Source: Chloroflexota bacterium (GTDB taxonomy: Bacteria > Chloroflexota > Anaerolineae > J036 > Brachytrichaceae). Taken from it: DNA of 64,000 nucleotides. A program made the position numbers and the translations under genes. The notes under the pieces are model-generated. The model searched no databases. It had not been told where the DNA came from and was given only the letters and a program-made list of their open reading frames with translations. Positions 8,621 to 17,708 of the stretch are shown here, piece by piece. Where the stretch lies: assembly GCA_025354985.1 (NCBI GenBank), contig JANXLU010000081.1, forward strand, positions 18,852 through 82,851, written 5' to 3'. Numbering within the stretch: position 1 is the stretch's first letter; the number at the start of each line of letters is the position of its first letter.

Positions 8621-8983
8621 ATGCAAACCAAGCTTCAACCAGCCTTGAGCACCGGTGCGGGAATTTTGCGCTGGCTGCCAGCCATCATGCTGCTCGTGAT
8701 GTCGGTATCGATGCTAACTGCGGTTTTTACCCAACTGCCGGGCTACTTCAATACGAAACGACAAATCGATGTTCAGACGGTTGCCGTTGCAAAATTGGAG
8801 CACAAGGTCAACGGGTTGAAAGAGGCGCGCGAATATGCCAAGACCGAAGTGTTCACCGAATATTGGGCGCGCGTTGGTCAGCGCTGGGGTCGCCCAAATG
8901 AACACGCGGTGGTTGTGGTCGGCCCGCAGCTGATCAAGGACCAGCGCAACTCAAATTGGCTTGACGACTTTGTGGCAGAGTAA
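8621..8983 (+). CDS. FtsB/DivIC-like septum-formation initiator protein
   Basis: A 120-residue single-pass membrane protein: a short cytoplasmic N-terminus, one membrane helix (LPAIMLLVMSVSMLTAVF, about residues 19-36), then a predicted coiled coil (VAVAKLEHKVNGLKEAREYA). This is the architecture of FtsB/DivIC proteins, which tie the division complex together at mid-cell. A conserved short C-terminal tail follows the coiled coil. ATG 8621 is preferred over an in-frame GTG at 8585 because that start lies in the tRNA terminator hairpin, and a CATAAT box at 8596-8601 fits a start at 8621. The gene precedes bactofilin by 12 nt, which supports a cell-shape or division role. The family assignment rests on architecture more than on motif identity. 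Confidence 0.65.
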   Translation: MQTKLQPALSTGAGILRWLPAIMLLVMSVSMLTAVFTQLPGYFNTKRQIDVQTVAVAKLEHKVNGLKEAREYAKTEVFTEYWARVGQRWGRPNEHAVVVVGPQLIKDQRNSNWLDDFVAE

Positions 8984-8995
8984 ACTTGCAACACT

Positions 8996-9517
8996 ATGTT
9001 TGGAAGAGACAAGCAAGCGAACCCCCAGACGACACAGCCTTCATCAGCATCTAACTCTGCACCCAATCAAACCTACGCGCCACCCATGTCCGCGGTCAAG
9101 CCGGGTGCATCTCCGAATGCCTCAAAAATGGAAACAATAATCGGAGCAAACTGCCAGATGAGCGGCGTGCTCAAGAGCGATGGCGGAATTCGCATCGAAG
9201 GTGTATTCGATGGTCAGATTCAGACCGCCGGCAACTTGGTCATTGCTGATACGGCCAAGGTATTAGCCGATATTCAGGCCTTTAACATCGTGGTATCGGG
9301 AACGGTTAAGGGCAATATCACCGCCAACAAACTCGAAGTCACTGAGACCGGCAGGGTCTTTGGCGACCTCAATATCAACAGCTTGATGCTGGCCGAGGGC
9401 GCCTATATGCGCGGCCAGACCAACATGACCGGTGACGTGGAACCGCCAATGATCGAGGCGCCCAGGGTCACGCCAGTCCGCCCAGCAATAGCGGAAATTG
9501 AAGCCCCGAAAGCGTAG
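8996..9517 (+). CDS. bactofilin (polymer-forming cytoskeletal protein)
   Basis: Bactofilins polymerise without nucleotides into filaments that scaffold envelope-shaping enzymes. The 173-residue protein has a disordered, Pro/Ser/Asn-rich N-terminal tail of about 40 residues. The right-handed beta-helix core of the family follows: TIIGANCQMSGVLKSDGGIR, then IEGVFDGQIQTAGNLVIA, AFNIVVSGTVKGNITANK and VTETGRVFGDLNINSLML. A disordered C-terminal tail closes it. The gene sits between an FtsB-like gene and gatC, and its TAG stop overlaps the gatC GTG start, so the three probably form one transcript. Confidence 0.93.
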   Translation: MFGRDKQANPQTTQPSSASNSAPNQTYAPPMSAVKPGASPNASKMETIIGANCQMSGVLKSDGGIRIEGVFDGQIQTAGNLVIADTAKVLADIQAFNIVVSGTVKGNITANKLEVTETGRVFGDLNINSLMLAEGAYMRGQTNMTGDVEPPMIEAPRVTPVRPAIAEIEAPKA

Positions 9518-9813
9518 TGCTTACCCCTGCTGAAGTTGAACGTATCGCGCACCTGGCTCGGCTGACCATTACCGACGATGAGAAGGTGCTGTATGCAAGG
9601 CAGCTGTCCCAGGTACTGGCATACGCCGAGCAATTGGCATTGGTAAACGTTGATGGCGTTGCCGCTACCGCAACTGTGTTGCCGGTTCACTCTATCCTGC
9701 GCAGCGGCGACCGGGTGTCTCCCAGCCTGTCACGCGAAGACGCATTGCGCAACGCCCCGCGCACGGATGGCATCTCGTTTGAAGTGCCCGCGGCGCTGAC
9801 CGATGAGGATTGA
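9517..9813 (+). CDS. gatC: Asp-tRNA(Asn)/Glu-tRNA(Gln) amidotransferase subunit C
   Basis: The small subunit that bridges GatA and GatB in the tRNA-dependent transamidation that makes Gln-tRNA(Gln) or Asn-tRNA(Asn). At 98 residues it has the standard length and the GatC signature LTPAEVERIAHLARLTITDD, with RSGDRVSPSLSREDALRNAP toward the C-terminus. The start GTG 9517 overlaps the bactofilin stop (TAGTG), and the end overlaps the gatA start, so translation of the three genes is likely coupled. gatB is not in this window. Confidence 0.95.
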   Translation: MLTPAEVERIAHLARLTITDDEKVLYARQLSQVLAYAEQLALVNVDGVAATATVLPVHSILRSGDRVSPSLSREDALRNAPRTDGISFEVPAALTDED

Positions 9814-11302
9814 CGCATCCATGATCACGTCTCTCAATCCTGCAAGCCACACTCTGTCCAACCACACCGTTCAAAGCGCACGCGCCGGGTTGCAGAGCGG
9901 CGCATTTTCCGCGGTCGAGCTAACCACCGCTTATCTTGAGCGCATCCACGGTCTAAACCCACGACTAAACGCTTTCATCACGGTTGCGGACGAAGCCGCG
10001 CTGGCCCAGGCGCGCGCGGCGGATCAGCGCATCGCACGGGGCGACACCTCGCCGCTGCTCGGTATTCCACTCGGGCTCAAGGATGTACTCAGCACGTCTG
10101 GATTGCGCACCACGGCGGGCAGCAGAATTTTGGAGAATTACATCCCGGTTTGGGATGCCACGGTGGTTGCGCGATTGCGTGCCGCCGGGGCGGTCTTTGT
10201 GGGCAAGTGCAACACCGATGAGTTTGCCATGGGCTCGACCACCGAGAACAGCGGCTATGGCGTAACCCGCAACCCGCATGATGAAAGCCGTGTGCCCGGC
10301 GGATCATCTGGTGGGCCGGCGGCGGCCGTTGCCGCTGATTTGTGCGTCGCAGCAATTGGCACCGACACGGGTGGAAGCGTGCGCACGCCCGCCGCCTTTT
10401 GTGGAATAACCGGTCTCAAGAATAGCTATGGTCGGGTCAGCCGTTATGGTGTGCTGGCCTACGGCTCTTCGTTGGACTCCGTGGGTGTGCTCGCCCGAAA
10501 TGCCATGGATGCGGCGCTGGTCAACGGCATCATTGCCGGGCACGATCCCAGCGACGCAACCTGCGTCGACATACCCGTGCCCAACTATGCGGGCGAGATT
10601 GAAACTTCGACTAATCTTCGCGGTCTAAAGGTTGGCGTGCCAAGGGAATACTTTGTAGACGGATTGCAACGCGAAGTGCGAGACGGCATTCAAACAGGCA
10701 TCAAGCAACTTGAAGCGTTGGGCGCCCGAATTGTCGAGGTCAGCCTGCCCAACACCTCGCTTGCGCTTTCTGTGTATTACATGATCGCTCCAGCCGAGGT
10801 GTCATCCAACCTGAGCCGGTTTGATGGCGTACGGTATGGCCTGCGGGTGTCCGGTCATGACCTTGTTGACATGGTTTGCAACACCCGAACTCAGGGGTTT
10901 GGCCCTGAAGCCAAGCGCAGAATCATGCTTGGAACATACGCCCTGAGCGCGGGATACTACGATGCCTATTACACCCGTGCACAAAAGGTGCGCACGCTGA
11001 TAAAGCGGGATTTTGAACGCGCGTTTGAGCAGGTAGACGTCATGGTTTCGCCCATAACCCCAACGACTGCGTTCAAAATCGGCGAGAAGGCGGATGACCC
11101 GATCACAATGTATTTGACCGATGTCTTTACGGTCTCAATGAATCTGGCCGGCACATGTGGCCTGAGCGTGCCATGCGGCAAGGATGACGCCGGTTTGCCC
11201 ATCGGCATGCAAGTGATGGGGCCATGGATGGGTGAATCGACGGTGCTCAAGGTTGCACAGGCGTTTCAACAGGCCGTCGGCTACGGCTCATATATAGTTT
11301 GA
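9803..11302 (+). CDS. gatA: Asp-tRNA(Asn)/Glu-tRNA(Gln) amidotransferase subunit A
   Basis: The glutaminase subunit of GatCAB: it releases ammonia from glutamine to amidate mischarged tRNA. The amidase-signature catalytic triad is intact. Lys93 lies in GIPLGLKDVLST, cis-Ser168 in VPGGSSGGPAAAVAAD, and nucleophile Ser192 in GTDTGGSVRTPAAFCG; their spacing (75 and 24 residues) matches the known GatA triad. The 499-residue length is normal. ATG 9803 overlaps the end of gatC by 11 nt; an in-frame ATG at 9821 is a reasonable alternative. No gatB is visible nearby. Confidence 0.96.
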   Translation: MRIDASMITSLNPASHTLSNHTVQSARAGLQSGAFSAVELTTAYLERIHGLNPRLNAFITVADEAALAQARAADQRIARGDTSPLLGIPLGLKDVLSTSGLRTTAGSRILENYIPVWDATVVARLRAAGAVFVGKCNTDEFAMGSTTENSGYGVTRNPHDESRVPGGSSGGPAAAVAADLCVAAIGTDTGGSVRTPAAFCGITGLKNSYGRVSRYGVLAYGSSLDSVGVLARNAMDAALVNGIIAGHDPSDATCVDIPVPNYAGEIETSTNLRGLKVGVPREYFVDGLQREVRDGIQTGIKQLEALGARIVEVSLPNTSLALSVYYMIAPAEVSSNLSRFDGVRYGLRVSGHDLVDMVCNTRTQGFGPEAKRRIMLGTYALSAGYYDAYYTRAQKVRTLIKRDFERAFEQVDVMVSPITPTTAFKIGEKADDPITMYLTDVFTVSMNLAGTCGLSVPCGKDDAGLPIGMQVMGPWMGESTVLKVAQAFQQAVGYGSYIV

Positions 11303-11369
11303 GCCATATGGATGCCCAACTCATCACCGTGCTCAGATCGCACTGTGACGGATTGCGCAGGTGTTTATC

Positions 11370-12368
11370 ATGAAAGTCATCATTCTTCTTGCCGGATACG
11401 GCACGCGGTTGCGACCGCATACATACACCAAGCCAAAGCCGCTCATCAACGTAGCCGGCAAACCGGTTTTGGGGCACATCCTGGACAAACTGATTGCCGC
11501 GGGCGTCAATGACGTCACGTTTGTAGTGGGATATCTCAGCGAACAGATCCAGGATTATGTGCATGCCACCTATCCAAAAATCAACGGCACGTATGTCGAA
11601 CAACGCGAGATGAATGGACAAGTGCCGGCCATCCTGCTGGCGGAGCAGCATGTAACGGAAGGACCGACCTTTGTCGTGTTTGGTGATACCCTGGCCGAGG
11701 TCGATCTCAGTGTCATTGGAAAAACCGATGCGGATGGCGTAATCTATACCAAGGCCGTGGAGGATCCGCGGCGCTTTGGCGTAGTCAAGCTCGAGCCCGA
11801 CGGCACCATTACCCGCCTTATTGAGAAGCCATCTGAAATGACCGACAAACAGGCGGTGATCGGTTTGTATTTCGTCCGCGACGCCGCCAAACTTATGGCC
11901 GCCTGCCACCATCTGGTAGAGCGCAAAATCCAAACCAAAGGCGAGTTCTATCTTGCGGATGCGCTGAACCTAATGATCGAAGACGGGGCGCGGCTGCGCT
12001 CGGAAGCCGTGGATGTGTGGCTGGATGCGGGCAAACCTGATGCCGTGTTGGAAAGCAACCGATACCTCCTTAGCCATGGTCACGACAACAGTAAGCATTG
12101 GTTGTATCGCGGGTTTATCGTGGTGCCGCCGGTCTACATTCATCCCAGCGCAAAGATCGAGGCCAGCGTCATTGGCCCAAACACCACCATTGGCGAGGGT
12201 TGCCACATCAGCAATAGCGTCATCCGCGAGAGCATTGTGGATGCAAACGCCGAGGTGATCGACAACGTGCTGGCTAATTCGTTGATCGGTCGGGATGCCA
12301 TATTGCACGGCCGACCCAGAAAGTTCAACATTGGCGATAGCAGCGTCGTCGGGTTTGATGAAGAGTGA
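11370..12368 (+). CDS. sugar-1-phosphate nucleotidyltransferase with left-handed beta-helix
   Basis: Forms an NDP-sugar from NTP and a sugar-1-phosphate for cell-surface polysaccharide or glycolipid synthesis. The 332-residue protein starts with the nucleotide-binding signature MKVIILLAGYGTRLRPHTYT followed by KPKPLINVAGKPVL. A Rossmann-like transferase domain runs to about residue 230, and a hexapeptide-repeat region follows (IEASVIGPNTTIGEGCHISN). This two-part layout is shared by RmlA-long, GlmU-like and mannose-1-phosphate guanylyltransferase-like proteins; the nucleotide and sugar cannot be assigned. ATG 11370 is preferred over GTG 11361 because the conserved motif begins immediately. 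The gene lies 67 nt after gatA. Confidence 0.88.
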   Translation: MKVIILLAGYGTRLRPHTYTKPKPLINVAGKPVLGHILDKLIAAGVNDVTFVVGYLSEQIQDYVHATYPKINGTYVEQREMNGQVPAILLAEQHVTEGPTFVVFGDTLAEVDLSVIGKTDADGVIYTKAVEDPRRFGVVKLEPDGTITRLIEKPSEMTDKQAVIGLYFVRDAAKLMAACHHLVERKIQTKGEFYLADALNLMIEDGARLRSEAVDVWLDAGKPDAVLESNRYLLSHGHDNSKHWLYRGFIVVPPVYIHPSAKIEASVIGPNTTIGEGCHISNSVIRESIVDANAEVIDNVLANSLIGRDAILHGRPRKFNIGDSSVVGFDEE

Positions 12369-12409
12369 AACTCCAGTAAATCCGCGTTCCATTATTAGCT
12401 CTATTGACT

Positions 12410-13582
12410 ATGTCCAACACCGAAAGATTTATCTCCAAACGCGTTGCCGCAGTGCCCCCCAGTGGCATACGAAAGTTCTTCGACATCGCCGCGCAAAACC
12501 CCAAGGTGATCTCCCTGAGCATCGGCGAACCGGACTTTGTAACCCCCAAACCGTTTATCGACGCCGCCAAAGCTTCGCTGGATCGTGGCGAAACCGCCTA
12601 CACCTCAAACAGCGGCACCCTGGCCCTGCGGAATGCCATCAGCCGCAAAATAAGTGCTCTGTATGACGTGACCTATGACCCGGACACCGAGATATTTGCG
12701 ACGGTGGGCGTGAGCGAAGGCATGAATGCGGTTGCCAACGCAATGTGCGATTTTGGTGATGAAGTGATCGTGCCGCAGCCGTGCTTCGTGGCATACACCG
12801 CGGCCGTCCAATTTGCCGGTGGCGTGGCAGTGACGGTGCCGACCAGTGGCATCAATGGTTTTCAAATCGACGGGGAGACCATCGAGCGCTACATCACAGT
12901 GCGCACCAAGGCCATTCTGATCGGTTATCCAAACAATCCGACCGGCGGGGTCAACAGCATGGAGAACATGCTGAGCATCGCCCGGGTGGCCGAGAAACAC
13001 GATTTGATCGTGTGGAGCGATGAGGTCTATGACCGACTGATATACGGCAGCGCGAAGCATGTGTGCTTTGCATCCCTGCCCGGGATGCGCGAGCGCACCA
13101 TCATGTTTGGCGGGTTTTCAAAGGATTACGCCATGACCGGCTGGCGCTTGGGCTACGTTTGCGGTCCCAAGACCCTGGTCGATGCGGCAAAGAAGGTGCA
13201 CCAGTACATTATTATGAGTGCACCCACAATGAGTCAGGCGGCAGGAGTGGCCGCCCTCGAACAGGGCGAGCCGTTTGTTGCCAGCATGGTCGCGGAATAT
13301 GACCGACGCCGCACCCTTCTAGTGCGTGAGCTAAACAACATGTCACTGGATTGCTTTGAGCCTCGTGGCGCGTTTTACGCCTTCCCAAATGTGTCCAAGA
13401 GCGGCATGAATGGCGATGCCTTTGCCAACGCGCTTCTTGCAGAAGAGGAAGTGGCACTGGTGCCTGGTGGTGCCTTTGGCGACTGTGGGCGCGACCACGT
13501 GCGCATTGCCTACGCCCAAAGCTACGAAAAAATTGAGATCGCGCTTGAACGCATGTGGAAATTTATGCGCCGTCACGGCTGA
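12410..13582 (+). CDS. class I/II pyridoxal-phosphate aminotransferase (AspC/PatA type)
   Basis: Transfers an amino group between an amino acid and a 2-oxoacid. The fold-type I signatures are present: LSIGEPDFVTPKP, YTSNSGTLALRNAI, GYPNNPTGGVNS, WSDEVYDRLIY, and the PLP-binding Lys in FGGFSKDYAMTGWRLGYVCG, with the conserved Arg near the C-terminus (DHVRIAYAQSYE). The 390-residue length is normal. It resembles the aspartate/aromatic aminotransferase Ig subgroup; the substrate is not certain. ATG 12410 is preferred over a TTG two codons upstream. It converges with uxaC, leaving only 12 nt between the stops. Confidence 0.9.
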   Translation: MSNTERFISKRVAAVPPSGIRKFFDIAAQNPKVISLSIGEPDFVTPKPFIDAAKASLDRGETAYTSNSGTLALRNAISRKISALYDVTYDPDTEIFATVGVSEGMNAVANAMCDFGDEVIVPQPCFVAYTAAVQFAGGVAVTVPTSGINGFQIDGETIERYITVRTKAILIGYPNNPTGGVNSMENMLSIARVAEKHDLIVWSDEVYDRLIYGSAKHVCFASLPGMRERTIMFGGFSKDYAMTGWRLGYVCGPKTLVDAAKKVHQYIIMSAPTMSQAAGVAALEQGEPFVASMVAEYDRRRTLLVRELNNMSLDCFEPRGAFYAFPNVSKSGMNGDAFANALLAEEEVALVPGGAFGDCGRDHVRIAYAQSYEKIEIALERMWKFMRRHG

Positions 13583-13594
13583 TCCCAAGCCACA

Positions 13595-15010
13595 TTACAA
13601 CCGATACGCGTCTTTCGCGAGCCCGTAACATAGCGCCTGGCAAAGCTCGTGTGCATCATCGCGGTCGATAATCCCGCGTGAGACCTGACCAGCCAACCAA
13701 TTTGCGCTGGCGCGCCGCCAAACGTCATGGCGTGCCGCTATCGAGCAGAATGCCCGGGTGTCGTCGTTAAAACCGGCGGTGTTATAGACACCCGCGGTCT
13801 CCATGACCCCGTCAAAGAACCGGGTGATGCCGTTGAAGCTGTCATGGAACCACCACGGCGGGCCCAGACGAAGTGCCGGGTAGTGACCGGCCAGCGGCGC
13901 CAGTTCGCGCGCATAAGTGCTCTCGTCCAACGTAAACAAAATAAGGCGCATCCGGGCATCCGAGCCAACTGCATCCAGCAAGGGCTTGAGATTTCGCGTG
14001 TACTCTGCCGCGATCGGGATGTCGGCGCCCATGTCCCGGCCAAATCGAGCATATACCGATGGATTGTGATTCCGCAGCGAGCCCGTGTGCAGCTGCATGA
14101 CCAGTCCATCTTCGCAGCTCATGCGCGCCATTTGTATCAGCATGTGCCCGGTGAACATCTGCGCATCAGAAAGCGACGCCGTACCGGCAAGCGCACGCTG
14201 AAAGATCGCACCTGCCTCGGCATCGGACAGTTGAACCGTATAAGGCGATAGTGCTGCGTGATCCGTGGCCCGGGCACCCATCTGCTTAAAAAAGGCCCGG
14301 CGTTGCTCCAGTGCAGCGATGAACGAGTGATAGTCGTGAACCGAAACGCCACTGACCCGGCCAAGCGCCTGTATGTTGTCCGACCAGCCATCTCCGTCAA
14401 TATTTACCACCGCATCAGGGCGGAACGTGGGAATAATACGGCCCGTCCAAACGCTCGCATGAATGGCGGCGTGTTGCGTCAATTCATCTGTCGCGGCATC
14501 AGTCGTGGCCAGTACCTCGATATTGAAGTGCTGATACAGCGCACGCGGCTTAAACGCCGGCGTGGCAAGTTTTTCCACAATCTGATCGTAAATGCGCTGG
14601 GCCGAGTCGGCCGTGAGTTTTTCGCGTATCTCGAACAACTCAAAAAATTCATGGTTCAACCAGGCACCCGTCGGCGTGCCGCGAAACAGCCCAAATTTCT
14701 CGGCAAAAAGTTGCCAAATCATTCGGTGGTTCCGCTCAACCGACGAACCATCCCGCGCAGACACACCCAACTCGTCGAGCCCAACGCCTTGCGACACCAA
14801 CATGCGCGTGACGTAATGATCCGGAATGATAAAGAGATCGACCGGAGAACCAAACAAGTAATCAGGTTCGGCAAACAGCCGCGGATCAACATGGCCGTGC
14901 GGGCAGATCAAAGGCAACGCCCGTACCTGTTCATACAGCGCGCGCGCAATCGCTTTGCGCGCCGCGTCACCTTCAAAATAGCGGTCTGGTGCGAGCTGCA
15001 GAGTGCTCAT
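13595..15010 (-). CDS. uxaC: glucuronate isomerase (uronate isomerase)
   Basis: Interconverts D-glucuronate and D-fructuronate (or galacturonate and tagaturonate), the entry reaction of hexuronate catabolism. The 471-residue protein shows the family's metal-binding PLICPHGHVDPRLFAEP near residue 35, and conserved downstream segments including TPTGAWLNHEFFELFEI, PTFRPDAVVNIDG and ARHDVWRRASANWLAGQV. ATG 15010 is chosen because its ATGA overlaps the stop of the upstream SDR gene; a longer open frame into the SDR gene lacks homology. It is the last gene of the hexuronate operon on this strand. Confidence 0.95.
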   Translation of the reverse strand: MSTLQLAPDRYFEGDAARKAIARALYEQVRALPLICPHGHVDPRLFAEPDYLFGSPVDLFIIPDHYVTRMLVSQGVGLDELGVSARDGSSVERNHRMIWQLFAEKFGLFRGTPTGAWLNHEFFELFEIREKLTADSAQRIYDQIVEKLATPAFKPRALYQHFNIEVLATTDAATDELTQHAAIHASVWTGRIIPTFRPDAVVNIDGDGWSDNIQALGRVSGVSVHDYHSFIAALEQRRAFFKQMGARATDHAALSPYTVQLSDAEAGAIFQRALAGTASLSDAQMFTGHMLIQMARMSCEDGLVMQLHTGSLRNHNPSVYARFGRDMGADIPIAAEYTRNLKPLLDAVGSDARMRLILFTLDESTYARELAPLAGHYPALRLGPPWWFHDSFNGITRFFDGVMETAGVYNTAGFNDDTRAFCSIAARHDVWRRASANWLAGQVSRGIIDRDDAHELCQALCYGLAKDAYRL

Positions 15011-15828
15011 ACTCCGCTCCAGGCAGAGAATCCACCATCCACCGGTACTACAATCCCGGTGACAAAGGCGCTGGCTGGTGAGGCCAGCCAAAGCAGTGTG
15101 CCAATCAGATCTTCGGCCTCGCCAAGCCGGGCCATTGGTGTGTGCGCCACAATGGTCTTGGCACGCGCGGTAAATGCACCAGTTTCCTTGTCGGTCAGCA
15201 AGAATCGGTTTTGCTCGGTTAAAAAGAATCCCGGGGCGATCGCGTTAACCCGAATCCCCGGTCCATATTCCTGGGCCATGTAGACGGCTAGCCAGCGCGT
15301 CAGGTTATCCAGCGCCGCCTTTGCCGCGCTATAGGCGCTCACCCGCGTGATCGCGCGCGCCGCAGCCATGCTGCCGATATTGATGATGTTGCCCTGTTTG
15401 CGCTCGGCCATGGTCCGGCCAAACGCCTGCGAGGCATAAATTGCGCCCATTAAATTTAGGTTGAAGACTTTGTTGAGTGATGGTGCATCCAGTTGAAAGA
15501 AACTTTGGGTGGCCGTGGTGGTTGCGCCAGGCGCATTGCCTCCTGCACCGTTGATCAAGATGTCAACCGGCCCCCAGGCTTTTTCGCACTGTTCAGCCGC
15601 GTGCCACATGGCGGCCGGGTCTGTCACGTCTGCTGCCAAGCTCATGGCGGTTCCACCCGCGGCAGTGATGCCTGCCGCCGCTGCCGCGCCGGTTTGCTCA
15701 CGTGAACTGATGATCACCACCCGCGCACCAGCCCGCGCCAGCCCGCCCGCCATTGCACTGCCCAAACCGCCGCTACCGCCCGTCACCACCGCAATTTTTC
15801 CGTCGAGGTTGAATAAGTTGTTCATCAC
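15007..15828 (-). CDS. SDR oxidoreductase, probable fructuronate reductase (D-mannonate oxidoreductase)
   Basis: A 273-residue classical short-chain dehydrogenase: cofactor loop VVTGGSGGLGSAM, NGAGG, catalytic Ser in INIGSMAAAR, and YSAAK. The C-terminal substrate region AIAPGFFLTEQNRFLL is typical of the SDR group annotated as D-mannonate oxidoreductase or gluconate dehydrogenase-like. It lies between a glucuronidase and uxaC, so reduction of D-fructuronate to D-mannonate is the most economical role, replacing the unrelated UxuB. Stop and uxaC start overlap (ATGA). The specific substrate is inferred from context. Confidence 0.85.
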   Translation of the reverse strand: MMNNLFNLDGKIAVVTGGSGGLGSAMAGGLARAGARVVIISSREQTGAAAAAGITAAGGTAMSLAADVTDPAAMWHAAEQCEKAWGPVDILINGAGGNAPGATTTATQSFFQLDAPSLNKVFNLNLMGAIYASQAFGRTMAERKQGNIINIGSMAAARAITRVSAYSAAKAALDNLTRWLAVYMAQEYGPGIRVNAIAPGFFLTEQNRFLLTDKETGAFTARAKTIVAHTPMARLGEAEDLIGTLLWLASPASAFVTGIVVPVDGGFSAWSGV

Positions 15829-15843
15829 TGCCTTTAATAATAC

Positions 15844-17625
15844 TTACTTGTTCCAACGGCTGCGCAGAAAGTGGGCCGACATTTTGGGCTTGCGATCCCG
15901 GGTAAACACGCCCTTAAAATTCATGGATGCCGTGCGCAAAATTCCCTGCGAGGTCTTAAAGTCGGCAAAATTCCAGATGTGCAACCCCGCCAAATATGGA
16001 TGTGAATCAGCGTAATCCAGATGATAGCGGAGCACCTCCACCTGATATTCCTCCGACCACATCTCCGCGGGTTGGGCATGGTGACCGGGAAGCGTATCCG
16101 CGCCAAACTCACTTATCACGATTGGCTTGCCGTGCAAGGCATGTAAGGTCTCTAGCTCCTGCGCCAACGCTGTTTTGGCCGCCTCCAGCCGTCCCCCTAG
16201 GTAATACCAGCCATAGTAGCGGTTGATGCTGATAAAGTCCACTTCGGTCAGCCAATCCGGGGAAGCGCCTTGTAGATGCGCAAAACTGACGGCTCGGGTT
16301 GAGTCCAGTTTGCGCGCCAGGGAAATCAAACTATTGAGAAAATCCCGTCCCAGACTACTGATCGGGCTGCCCGGTTTCTCCGGGTTGAAAAAACTGCCTG
16401 CAACGGGTTCGTTGGCGATGCTCCAGGCGATCACGCTGGGGTGATTTTTGTCTCGCGCGATCAGCGCCGCGGTCGCGGCCAGGCACAATTCATGATGGCG
16501 ATTGACCAAGTCCGCAGCCAGGTGAAACCCAAGACCGACCGCCGGTGTCTCATCCACAATCAGGATTCCCTGCCGGTCAGCCTGTTGCATGGCCTCCTCG
16601 GAATACGGATAGTGGGAGGTGCGGTAGGAATTGGCACCAATCCACCGCAACAGATCAGCGTCCTTCATAAGCACGGGAAGATTCAGCCCGCGCCCGCTTC
16701 CGGCAAAGTCTTCGTGTTTGCCAAAACCCTTGAGCTGAATCTCCGCGCCATTGAGCATCATGCGGTCGCCCTTGACGCCAAATGTGCGAATACCGATATC
16801 AAGATCATAGCGATCAGTGTCACCAAGCATCACTATAAGGTTGTATAGCTTTGGATGCCCGGGTCCCCACAGCGCGGCGTGAGCAATGGTCAACGAGCCT
16901 TGCGCCACACCATTGACAAACGCCAATACTGCGCGCTGACCACCGATAAGTAACGTCCCATTTCCGTCGTAATCCAATGTGGCGTTTACCCGCACCTGCA
17001 CGTGACCTGTGACATCCTCGCCGGATTGATCAAACGATGTGATCACCGTCACATCTTCTATATGCACGGGCGGTAGACCGATCAACCAAACCTGACGCTG
17101 AATGCCCGCATAGGGAAAGAAGTCATAGCTCGTTAGCGGGAATCCCGCCAAAAATCCGCCATCGCCACCACCCATCCCGACGCCGCCCGGGGGCAGTCGA
17201 TCCGGCTTAAGACTGTTGTCAACCCGTATGGCGATGTGATTTGCCGAGCCCCACGAGACGTGGCCGGTGATATCGAAACCAAACGCTAGGTGCCCGCCCT
17301 CGTGTGTGCCAACCTCAACACCGTTTACAAACACGCGGGCAAAATAACTGGCCGAGCCCACTCGAATCGCAATCCGTTGCCCGCGCCAACCCGCCGGCAC
17401 CCAAGTGTCCAACGCTTACCATGCGGCGTCGGTATAGTCACGGAGGTCCGCGTGCTGCTCGTTCCAGCTCCCGGGTAGCGCAATATGACGGGGTTGCGGC
17501 AAAGCCGAGGCCCAACCGCTATTAATACCCGTATCGGTTGGGTCCGGTTGAAATTGCCAGATACCGGAGAGATCCAACGCATTACGACAGTTGTTTTGTT
17601 GAGGATAGAGATTCAGCGCGTTCAT
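15844..17625 (-). pseudogene. uidA: GH2 beta-glucuronidase interrupted by an in-frame TAA
   Basis: A glycoside hydrolase family 2 gene that would release glucuronate from glucuronides. One frame runs from ATG 17625 to the stop at 15844 (about 593 codons), broken only by a TAA at 17416-17418. Before it lies the normal GH2 N-terminus (ALDLSGIWQFQPDP), ending DYTDAAW. After it the protein continues without loss (DTWVPAGWRGQRIAIRVGSA), through the acid/base motif AWSIANEPVAG and the nucleophile motif KPIVISEFGADTL. In many GH2 enzymes the Trp is followed by Tyr at this spot, so TAT/TAC to TAA is a likely single-base change. Re-initiation at a TTG (17412) would give a protein missing the first strands of the sugar-binding domain. 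A sequencing error is also possible. Confidence 0.85.
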
Positions 17626-17708
17626 GATTTTTGAAAATGCCTGCTACGCCAGCCGCGGTGTGATGCCGCGTGTTGCCAAACGCTGTGAATGACCAGGGTG
17701 TGGTCGCG

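Noticed and set aside
15011..15091. Longer N-terminus for uxaC
   Set aside because: The added residues overlap the SDR gene and have no homology; ATG 15010 gives the classic ATGA overlap.
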